From Amblyomma americanum (taxonomy: Eukaryota > Arthropoda > Arachnida > Ixodida > Ixodidae), in NCBI RefSeq assembly GCF_052857255.1, contig NC_135497.1, positions 343,458,183 to 343,522,182 on the forward strand: 64,000 bases of DNA, read 5' to 3'. The notes beneath the pieces are model-generated. The model had not been told where the DNA came from, made no database searches, and saw only the letters and a list, made by a program, of their open reading frames with translations. Shown piece by piece: positions 56,430 through 64,000 of this stretch; within the stretch, counting starts at the first letter, position 1; every line of letters begins with the position of its first letter. The position numbers and the translations under genes were made by a program.

Positions 56430-56537
56430 CTAAACCGCGTGTAAGCGCGGCCAACTACGGTTTGCGCTAACCATAGTTAAGTCCTATAACCACAGTTAAG
56501 CTTAACCATGGTTAATGCTGCCCGTGTAAATGCGGTA
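56430..56537. repeat. Right terminal and subterminal repeats of the Harbinger
   Basis: Mirror of the left end: TTAACCATGGTTAA at 56502-56515, which is 22 bases from the element end just as on the left, plus CTAACCATAGTTAAG and ATAACCACAGTTAAG upstream (56467-56500). The GGCCGCGCTTACAC block matches the left end inverted. Confidence 0.85.
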
Positions 56538-56540
56538 TTA

Positions 56541-57153
56541 GTGTCGGCAGATCCTCGCACGTGGAACTGGCAGCTGTGTTAGGCAGGCGGTCGAAGCGGT
56601 GTGCAATGCGCCGGTGCTTGGCCTGCTCGAAGCGTCGACACACTTGCAGAACGGAATCAACCGTAGAGCAGTCCCGGCATAGAAGAAGGTGGAAGGCATC
56701 GTCGGCATTGCCTTTAAGAATGTGGCCTACCTTATCGTCTTCGGTCATGTTGGGATCGACCTTTCGGCACAGTGCCAAGACGTCTTGAATGTATGTAATA
56801 TATGATTCAGTGGCCGTTTGGGCGCGAGCTGCAAGTTCTTTTTTGGCAGCAAGCTGACGGCCAACTGGTTTCCCAAACAGGCCGCGGAGCTTTTGCTTGC
56901 AGGCATCCCACGTGGCAATCTCTTCTTCGTGGGTTTCGAACCAGACGCGTGTGGTGCCGGCGAGATAAAATATTACATTGGCCAGCATCAGCGTGGCGTC
57001 CCACCTGTTGTGCTGGCTAACACGCTCATAAAGCGAGAGCCAGTCCTCGACGTCCACGCCATCTGTACCGCAGAATGTGCCCGGGTCGCGAGGGTGGGCT
57101 ACGACGACAGTTGGCGTGGCAGGCGCAGACGGAGGGGCCGGGTCGTTAGTCAT
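56541..57153 (-). pseudogene. Gypsy B gag, N-terminal part
   Basis: From ATG at 57153 (the frame is open upstream, but only through the primer site). Gag shows DVEDWLSLYERVS, FETHEEEIATWDACKQKLRGLFG and ARAQTATESYITYIQDVLALCRKVDP, which are capsid/nucleocapsid blocks of tick and insect Gypsy gag proteins. The frame is intact up to the TTA duplication at 56540-56538, where the Harbinger begins. Confidence 0.85.
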
Positions 57154-57189
57154 CTCGCCGGTTCGGCCCGTCGTCTCGTCGGCATGTCG

Positions 57190-57212
57190 GCTCGAACCCG
57201 CGACCTCCACCA
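57190..57212 (-). promoter_or_regulatory. Primer-binding site of Gypsy B
   Basis: The plus strand reads as a tRNA 3' end, CTCGAACCCGCGACCTCCA plus CCA, five bases from the LTR. The tRNA identity is not determined. Confidence 0.7.
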
Positions 57213-57217
57213 AAAGA

Positions 57218-57372
57218 TGTTACGGGGATGTTACGGCGGTAAGTCTATATTGGCGGCTGCTCTGAGATGGCCAGCACTCAGCTCAGAACCGAGCGCCCAG
57301 CTACCAACTGACAACGTCGTCGTCGATCAGAGCACCGCCACTTCTACGTTCATGATTCGTCCACTTGTAACA
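57218..57372 (-). repeat. 5' LTR of Gypsy B
   Basis: 155 bp on the minus strand from TGTTACAAGTGG to CCCCGTAACA, with TG/CA ends and a 6-bp terminal inverted repeat TGTTAC/GTAACA. The 3' LTR is missing, so the boundary is inferred from the empty site in copy 1 and from the primer site. Confidence 0.7.
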
Positions 57373-58459
57373 ACATCAACACATTCCGTGCAGCGCTATA
57401 GACATGGTTGACGATGGGTTGATTCTGCAAACATCAATCACCGATTGCGCAGAATACTTTTATTTTAGCCGTAACATGTGAAACGGGCATTATGGCAGCT
57501 GCTGGCGCATCTCTGGCTGTCACTGTAAGCGTCAAGGCTCGTAGACGACAGAGCTTATTGAGAAGATTAATTTATCGCTTTCCGAAAGCACAGGAGTGCC
57601 TCGCAATAGCGTGGTACTTTTAACCTAGTCGGAGGCATTCTGAGACAAATTTTTATAAAGCCTGTAAAAGTGTCAAAAACGACTTATCGTGTTGTAAAGT
57701 TCCAGGAAGTTTGTTCTGCAAGGTTGTATTAACTTTCCTATTAACACTTCGCTTCAGGGGCCAACAGTTGGACAATTAATTCACCTTCACTTTTAAGATG
57801 GGCCCGCATTGTGGCGAATACTTGACCCATGCTTAAGAAAATTCCAAAAAGCACTCAGTTGGTGTTCCTGTTGTGATTGCTCCGTGCTGTTTAAAACCTT
57901 GGTCAATTTTAGGTTGAAAACTCGTTATTTGCGAACTTTTCTGGCAATCTTGAGTTTCCTTCAATCATGAGTCTCAAGCGAACCATCTGAGAAATACCAG
58001 TGGGATTGCATACGTCCGAAAAGTGTCACAAAGAATAACTTCCAGCTCAGATTCGAACCAATACAGCTGCCTTTTATTTGGCTTGGAAAGAGCGGCAAGT
58101 GTTGGCCAGACATGCAGACTGCTAAGTCTTGCAATACTACACATTACAAAACCCGAGTACAGATGACAGGTAACGCTACCTTTGTTGACAGAAATGTGCG
58201 TTAACTTGTGGCGCTTCCGATAACTATGTTGACATCTACACACAAGCGAAAGCACGCAAATGGTGAGTCAGTAACCATAGACCTCTAATTTAAAATATTG
58301 AAGCACATGCAAATCAATCTAAGCATGATGTCATTTTCTTTTGTAATACGGACGCTGGAAAACGAGAGCCGTTCGCATAAAATTACATTTAGTTAACATC
58401 TCATATAACTTACTACTCTCTGGCTATTATACTAGACCTACGAACCTCAGACTACCAAA
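57373..58459. other. Copy 2 counterpart of 11950-13030, no gene
   Basis: Resumes the duplication directly after the Gypsy B LTR (ACATCAACACATTCCGTG). No feature recognised. Confidence 0.5.
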
Positions 58460-58667
58460 GTGACGATTTCCAAGTTGCAGAAAGAAGCTGTAAAATTAGT
58501 CTTACGCAAATATCAAAACAAATGTAGTGATTTCTCGATGCCGGCGTCTGTTCACAAAACTCACCTGATAAGCCGCCGATGTCAAAGCCCCCCGGCTGTG
58601 AATGGACGGACGGCTGATGGCTCTGCCAGGCTGGTCGCTCTCCCGTGCATGTAGCCTCGGTGGCCAT
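58460..58667 (-). other. Possible first exon on the minus strand (copy 2)
   Basis: ATG at 58667 (context gccaccATGG-like: AAATGGCCACCG). About 35 codons are open to TCAG|GTGAGT near 58565. Counterpart of 13247. Substitutions between copies change several residues, while start, frame and donor are kept. Confidence 0.25.
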
Positions 58668-59099
58668 TTGCGTGGAACTCGCTTTTCAGTAGCCCTCATC
58701 TCCTCCTCGTTCTCCGGCTTCGCTGCCGTAACAACAGACCGAGACGGCGAGGCTCTGCTGGAGCTCGGAGACCGGTGGCTGCCCAGAGGACTGCTTCGCA
58801 GAGTCCACGTTGCGTCCGCAGCTCTCGAGGCAGGAGCCCAGGCTTCGCTCCGCGGCGCCACGCCAACACTGATCAGTTGGGTGGCACGGCAAGGGAAACG
58901 CCGCTCCGACCAAAGGACCAGGCGGAGCAGTCTTCAAATAGGCACTGTGCATGGCTACTCGCCGGGAAACAAGGAATGCTCGGCGTAGCGCCTACGTTCA
59001 ATTAAACAAATGCTGAACGAGGAGGGCGGAGAGCGTGCGCACGAGCGATTCTCACTGCTGTTCTGGCTCCTCTTCTTCGTGGCGGTTGATCAAGGATAG

Positions 59100-59690
59100 C
59101 ACTGGCGGGACTTAGCGGCGCCAATACAAGCCAGCGGCTCTCAAACAGAAGCACCTACAGGAAAGAATGTGTGTTAAAACAGGTAAGATTTTACTGAGGG
59201 GGAGGCTGCGCCCTTGGATTGCAAAGAGCGCAGCCTCCTCCAGATACTCAGGGTAGGCTGTGCCAACACCGGCTCCCGCCTCTTTCACCTCTGCCTCTCC
59301 ACCTCCCCTGGGGGCACCCTCTGCAATGACCCAGAGGAGACAGCTCAGCATCTCCTATGTGAGTGCCTTGCCGTTGTGCCCGCAAGGACAATCATGGAGG
59401 CGGGCTATCGCTCCTTGGGCCTCCCCAGCTGTTCTTTGGATCACCTTCTGTTCCCCTGCGGCCACCATCCTGCCAAGGCCTTCCGGCTCCTCGTCTCCTT
59501 CAAGGAGGCCATCGGCCTCTGTGGCTGCCTCTAGGCCTGACAGGGCAGCACATGTCAACTGGCATGATCATTGAGGCAGCGAGCCTACCCTCTCCTTTCA
59601 ATCTTCTTCCCCCCTCCCCCCCTCCTCCTCCTCCTCCTCCTCCTCCTCCTCCTCCTCCTCCTCCTCCTCCTCCTCCTTTTATGACACTCA
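59100..59690 (+). pseudogene. I-type LINE C-terminus (copy 2)
   Basis: Frame 59214-59534: VGCANTGSRLFHLCLS ... LCNDPEETAQHLLCECLAV ... LLFPCGHHPAKAFRLLVSF. It lacks the poly-C/poly-G expansion of copy 1, so the cysteine/histidine motif is cleaner. A CT-rich trailer follows. Confidence 0.75.
59621..59677. repeat. (CCT)n microsatellite
   Basis: About 57 bp of CCT repeats in the LINE trailer. Copy 1 has only four or five units at the same place (about 14200-14215), so it expanded in copy 2. Confidence 0.95.
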
Positions 59691-59803
59691 GGCAGTGGGC
59701 GTAGAGGCTAGCCTTCCAGTAGACAAGCCCGTGTATTCGCACTTTCCATTCTTCCTACGTCCGTAGAAGAATAAAAAGATGCCACACCACAAGAGGCTGA
59801 TAA

Positions 59804-60928
59804 TCCTGGTGATAATCCTCTTATGTTCTTATTGCTACCGATGCCTCTCAGGATCGCGAGAAGGCAGGTGTGGTAATTTTTTCGCCTTTACTGGATTGGT
59901 CTTTTTCTCTCCCTCTTCCTGACTTCACTCCTATATTTCTGGCTGAATTATTAGCAGTAATCTTAGCCTTACGAAAATTAGAAACTACCGTTTCCCAGGT
60001 CTTGGTTATGAGAGACTCTCTGTCCATTTCCTCTTTCTTATCCTCACCCACTGAGTCTCGGGCATTACGCCTCTTTAAGTTCCTGATTCCGCTCCATCTA
60101 CATTCGGTAAGGATGCTTTGGGTACCAGGTCTCATCGGTTTTCACTTAAATGAGGTTGGAGATTCCTTAGCAAGAGCCTCTCTCTGCGGCACTATTGTTG
60201 CTGTCCTGCTAACGTGTGCATATACAGCAGCGGTGAGGTTTCGCAGCTACACAATATTTCAGGAATTTGCTGCCTCGACTCATACATCATCTCCCGAATA
60301 TCAGCATCTTCTGCATCATTGGAGTAGTAAAGACTGGCGCTCACGCAGACTAGAGGTCTCTTTCACGCGCTTGCGTTGCCGGGTTCCCCTTCTAAATTTC
60401 TACCTTCACAGATCTGGCCTGGAGGCTTCCTCACTGTGCCCTTTTTGTGCCGTACCTGACAAAATAGATCACTTCCTGCTGTTCTGCCGCCGCTTCTCTC
60501 ATTTGAGGAAGCGTCTTTTGCAAATTGCATTTCATGAACTGGGCTTGCCAGTGTCCTCCGCGGTTGTTCTTTCCATTGGCGCTTCTTTGCTTGGACGAAG
60601 CGACAGGAGTGTGCGCTCTGCTGTGCACAATTTTCCTCAAGAAACGCAGCGCCTCGCATTCTAATTTCTTCTTCCCGCTCTCAGTCAGTACGACATTGAA
60701 ACATTACAGGCATTGTATACTATTATGCACAGTAAGCCATTTACCCGTCTTCGATCTCCAAGTTAACAGGACCCATGTCCTTCCGTCTTCCAATCTATCA
60801 GGCTACATCCTACTACCACTCCTTTTCCCGTCAAAACTTTCCTCTATGAAGCAATGAACCGCCTGTGTCTTGACCACTCCCCCGTAGTGGGTATGTGCCA
60901 GCAACGACTGAAGCCTTCCTTCCTGGTG
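59804..60928 (+). mobile_element. 5'-truncated I-type LINE (RNase H end) with target duplication
   Basis: Inserted DNA at 59812-60920 is flanked by TCCTGGTG (59804-59811, 60921-60928); copy 1 has the empty site. One frame open from 59822 to 60664 encodes RNase H with its acidic residues in place (YVLIATDAS, FLAELLAVILALRKLE, VMRDSLS, NEVGDSLARASL), then a zinc-like C-terminus CPFCAVPDKIDHFLLFC. It is a different family from the LINE at 41171-45095. The RT part is missing by truncation, and no inactivating change is seen in what is left. Confidence 0.88.
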
Positions 60929-61905
60929 GCTGTGTGTTGTGTCCTGAGTTTAGGTTTCGCTTTCTTTTTATAGCATTGATTTTTGGCTTGTTTATGTAGA
61001 AGTGTACTTCCTATTGGCTTGTAAACGTCACGTGATTATTTACTACATAAGCCAATCACGCCTGAATAAAACGTGATTAGTAATGTCATTCTGAGAGTTG
61101 ATCCCCTTCATGCGGCAGCCCAGGCCGACACTACATTGGCTACTAGGACAGGATTCGTTAGCTGGCCGAGCGAGTGTTTGTTGTAATGAGTTAGTTCCGA
61201 TATAATGTGATGGCATCCCGTCATCTTCAATTCATTTTCTTAGCATAAATAATTGAGGTAACAGTCCACGGCATATTTCCGGCTGCAAATTTAGCTTCTT
61301 CATCGGAGAACTTGGGTGTCTTCTTGCCTTTTTCTGCGTCGTGAGCGAGGACCGTGCCACTGCAGAGGAGCCGCGTTCACCTGGAGCAGTCCGAACTATG
61401 GAAAGTGATTGAGTGTATTCTTCATCACCCGCATTTCTAGACGCGCGAAAAGCGTTATGGGTTCGGTCATGTGTGGAAGTGCTTTGAGTTCGGCCGGTTG
61501 AGGAGGTCGCTAAGCCTGGCGGACCTACGCAGTTGCAATGATGTGATGTAATTGAAGAGTGTTAAAAAAATGTCAGCTGTATTTCTAGCGTCAATAAAAG
61601 AGATAGAATTAGTACTTCATTCATGATTAGAAGAATATTAATTGAAGACCGACTAAAGCCGCCGCATCCCTCTCCATCGAGTTAGACGAAGGAGAGGATG
61701 TTACCGCAATTTGGAGCAACCTGTCATTGCACAGACAAAACGAGAATACTGTTTGCCGCCTTTTTCTGTAACGGGCAATTGCGAAGACCGGCTGGCGCCA
61801 GTTTTCATGTTCAGTAATTATTGAAAAAAAGAAGAAGGAACAGAAGTACAACAGTGCACTGGATCAATATTTCGTTAACAGTGATGTAAAAGGCCGCTGT
61901 TATTT
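60929..61905. other. Copy 2 counterpart of 14345-15331, no gene
   Basis: Follows copy 1 closely. No coding or RNA signal. Confidence 0.5.
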
Positions 61906-62455
61906 TGTAACCGGTCAGTGAGAAGGCCAACAAGCCGCCATCTTCGTAACCGGTCAATCAGGAGACGTGGAACCCGCCGCTATTTGCGTAATCGGCCACT
62001 TAGGAGGCCGGGAAGGTGCAGCCGTCGTCGTAACCAGCCACTGAGGCGGCCGGAAGGCCGCCGCCATTTTCCTAACCAGCTACTGAAGAGATCGGGAGGC
62101 CACCGCCATTTTTGTAGCCGGCCATTGAGGAGACTGGTAGGGCAGCGCCATTTTGTAACCGGCCAATGAGGCGATCGGTAGGCTGTAGCTATTTATGGAA
62201 GCGGCCATTGAAGGGACCGGGATGCTGCCTCTATTTTCGTATCCGGCCACTGAGGAGACCCGGAGGCTTCCGCTATTTTCGTAACCTACACCTGAGGAGA
62301 CCAGGAGGCCTCCACCATTTGCGTAACCGGCAACTGCGGAGACCGGGATTCCGCCACCATTTTCGTAAACGGCTATTGACGAGACCGGAAGGTGGCCGCA
62401 ATTTTCATAACAGGCATTTGATGATACAGGGAAGTAGCCACAATTTTTGTGACCG
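61906..62455. repeat. 42-bp minisatellite (copy 2)
   Basis: About 13 units like 15332-15895, with the same order of variant units as far as I can follow, which suggests little turnover since the duplication. Confidence 0.9.
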
Positions 62456-62699
62456 GATGTAGTGGAAGCCAACCGCCATCTCCAGTGTTGTGCGGCGAAG
62501 CCGATGTCATGACCCCCCCATGAACATTGCTGGGGGAAGCCAATACATCATTTGCAACCGTGACATTTGAAAGTTGAGTGGAGCAACGGTTATTCTATAT
62601 AAATGCAAGCTGTGAACCGAATAATCAACTTGAATTAAATAAATGCAATGAAATATGTTGAACATAAAAAGAAATAAATTAAAAAGCCGTACTCAACAC

Positions 62700-63300
62700 A
62701 GGCGTTCACCAGCCCTCATGGCTTGATATGCAGATGACAGATCATGTAACAACTGCAGGTATTACATACTTCTGGCTTGAAGTCTTTGCCCATGAAGGCT
62801 ATCCAGAAAATATAGTATCGCATCAAGGCCCTCAATTCTTTTTAAAGAAATTTAAGAAATTTTTGAATAACAGGAGTATCAAGTTGACTCATTGCTCAGT
62901 ATATCACCCACACCCAATGGGCAAATCAAAGGATTTATTACAACTTTAATGTCAACTGGCTTCGTTTGAACGTCACCCTTTGAAAACAATCGCACAGTAC
63001 TTAGGAATATATAGATCGTCGCCACATTCCACAAGAGGGGCTGCACCGGCAGTTGTTATGCATAGAAGATGCCACTGTGTTACGCAAGATTTTGCTGGGT
63101 TTCCTTCATTCCTGTAATTGTTTGCTCAGAATCTTTATCAAGATATGCAGCATTTGAGAAACAGGATTGAGGAGAAACAAACAAGATTGAAAGAACATAC
63201 GGATAACAACTGTGGAGCACAGCCACTAAGAATTGAAGCAGGGGATATTGCTAAAGTTCTTAAACCCTACGTTAAGTTCAAAGGAAGTACTTCACCCTAA
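62700..63300 (+). pseudogene. Gypsy integrase relic (copy 2)
   Basis: FWLEVFAHEGYPENIVSHQGPQFF, with catalytic Asp to His as in copy 1, then SVYHPHPMG, where a small deletion destroys the region around the catalytic Glu, and the tail NRIEEKQ ... GDIAKVLKPYVKFKG. Confidence 0.8.
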
Positions 63301-63430
63301 AGAAGCCGAGCACCAGGCCAAGGAAGAGCTTGTACTCATTGTATGACTGGTGGGTAGCTGGTGGCACTGCGGATCGAACCCCGCAGCTCCCGCATGCGAG
63401 GCAGTTGATCAACCGCTTGGTTAGCGCTGA
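63301..63430 (-). mobile_element. tRNA-derived SINE fragment (copy 2)
   Basis: Minus-strand head with CATGCGGGAGCTGCGGGGTTCGATCC and the TACCCACCAGTC body. Counterpart of 16736-16866 with a better preserved box B. Confidence 0.7.
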
Positions 63431-64000
63431 CGTTCGTTCCAGCTTGGAGTATTTGATGAATTAGGCCTTGCTTTACCAACTGCCAGCCGTCCGAGTTAGC
63501 TTTGTTGGCAAGCCGACAACCTCGCATTGCCGGTGGTCTCATTGTCGTTAGCCAAAGAAGGACGAATTTTTCTCCAACTGCGAAGCTTCGATGAAATCTG
63601 CACAGCTTTCCTTGGTAGCCGTATTGCTGCCCTAGAGTGAACTGGAATGATTAAAATCTCACCAGCGGTGAACTTGCTGTGTGTTTTGCATAAGATAAAA
63701 GCAGACTACGATCGAGCTCGTTGTACGTAGCGCTGCATCGAGCGCACGATTTTTGCAACCAAGCAAAATTAAAATGTACGAAAGCGTGGCGGCTACTACG
63801 GCACGCATTCACATTCTTACACACAAGGTAACCGCTATACAGCAAGGGATTAATTTCTATAGGAAAGAGTATATAAAAGTCGGCGTCATTGATTATTCAT
63901 ACAGGATGTGCACGACTTTTGCGAAGGCGGCTGTCTTCAGATTGGTCCCTTGTCTCTAAATTCATCAGCTGTATCTTTAGACGATCTTTACAGGTATTTG
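63431..64000. other. End of copy 2 and right flank, no gene
   Basis: Duplication similarity ends at about 63774. A 68-codon frame beyond it (63753-63959) has no recognisable motif. Confidence 0.45.

Larger units (their letters stand above)
40158..56537. mobile_element. PIF/Harbinger-type DNA transposon, 16.4 kb with nested elements
   Basis: The ends are 19-bp perfect terminal inverted repeats (TACCGCATTTACACGGGCA at 40158-40176, complement at 56519-56537), flanked by TTA on both sides (40155-40157, 56538-56540), the three-base target duplication typical of PIF/Harbinger. Imperfect similarity extends about 100 bp inward. It has a Myb/SANT-trihelix gene reading rightward from the left end and a candidate transposase start reading leftward from the right end, the classical two-gene layout. 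About 11 kb of the interior is later insertions, including an I-type LINE and a Gypsy pol segment. Confidence 0.88.
39111..57372 (-). mobile_element. Gypsy B gag-protease segment, split by a Harbinger element
   Basis: A Ty3/Gypsy element on the minus strand, inserted into copy 2 at the site intact in copy 1 near 11950. From the right: LTR (57372-57218), primer site, gag (57153-56541), a 16.4 kb Harbinger (56540-40158), rest of gag (40154-39583) and protease to 39111. The left end is a truncation: no pol, no 3' LTR. Removing the Harbinger and one TTA joins the gag frame without a shift. Confidence 0.88.
25470..63774 (+). repeat. Segmental duplication, copy 2 (expanded)
   Basis: Same order as 350-17212 but 38.3 kb long. 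Copy-2-only insertions are ~115 bp at 28692, RTE 0.79 kb, Penelope pair 2.34 kb, Gypsy plus Harbinger 18.26 kb and I-type LINE 1.11 kb. Adding these to copy 1 and subtracting copy 1's private 1.3 kb insertion gives about 38 kb, in agreement with the observed length. Matching empty sites in copy 1 define the insertion points. Confidence 0.93.

Noticed and set aside
59500..59742. Poly-proline or poly-glycine proteins
   Set aside because: Translations of the (CCT)n array and its surroundings.

Overview
This window looks like nuclear DNA from a hard tick (Ixodidae) or a close chelicerate relative. It has no bacterial features. It is packed with tRNA-derived SINEs whose body contains the AGGTGGTCGAAATTATTC block, CR1/Jockey-, I-, RTE- and L1-type LINEs, GIY-YIG Penelope elements, Ty3/Gypsy elements and a PIF/Harbinger DNA transposon. 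I recognise no host protein-coding gene. Almost everything I can name is mobile DNA or its remains. The tick assignment rests on recognising these repeat families, not on a search.

Large-scale layout: a ~16.9 kb segment (350-17212) recurs in the same orientation at 25470-63774, about 8.3 kb further on. Copy 2 has grown to ~38.3 kb through insertions absent from copy 1: an RTE LINE tail (28955-29740), a head-to-head Penelope pair (34148-36484), a Gypsy carrying a Harbinger with further elements inside it (39111-57372), and an I-type LINE tail (59812-60920). Copy 1 has its own insertion, a (CATA)n array plus an antisense LINE (3154-4484). The ancestral segment already held a CR1/Jockey-type LINE interrupted by an integrase-deleted Gypsy, an I-type LINE C-terminus, a 42-bp minisatellite, a Gypsy integrase relic and SINEs. 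The spacer (17213-25469) holds a SINE with five CACGTG motifs, an antisense L1-like LINE, a foldback element, a very young miniature LTR retrotransposon (20046-20647) inside an antisense I-type LINE, and about 2.4 kb of unassigned sequence.

The most notable part is the nested structure in copy 2. A Gypsy gag-protease segment on the minus strand has a canonical -1 frameshift heptamer directly before the gag stop. It is split by a 16.4 kb PIF/Harbinger-type element (40158-56537) with 19-bp terminal inverted repeats and a TTA target duplication; removing the element restores the gag frame. This element carries a spliced gene for a trihelix/Myb-SANT protein at its left end and, running inward from the right end, what may be the start of its transposase. 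Both ends carry the palindrome TTAACCATGGTTAA at the same offset, a plausible binding site for the encoded protein. Inside it lie a nearly complete I-type LINE (41171-45095), Penelope pieces, LINE and SINE fragments, and a Gypsy pol half that may complement the host gag-protease half.

The elements share no pathway. The window is a layered record: segmental duplication, then Gypsy, then Harbinger, then LINEs, SINEs, Penelope and Gypsy pol within it.
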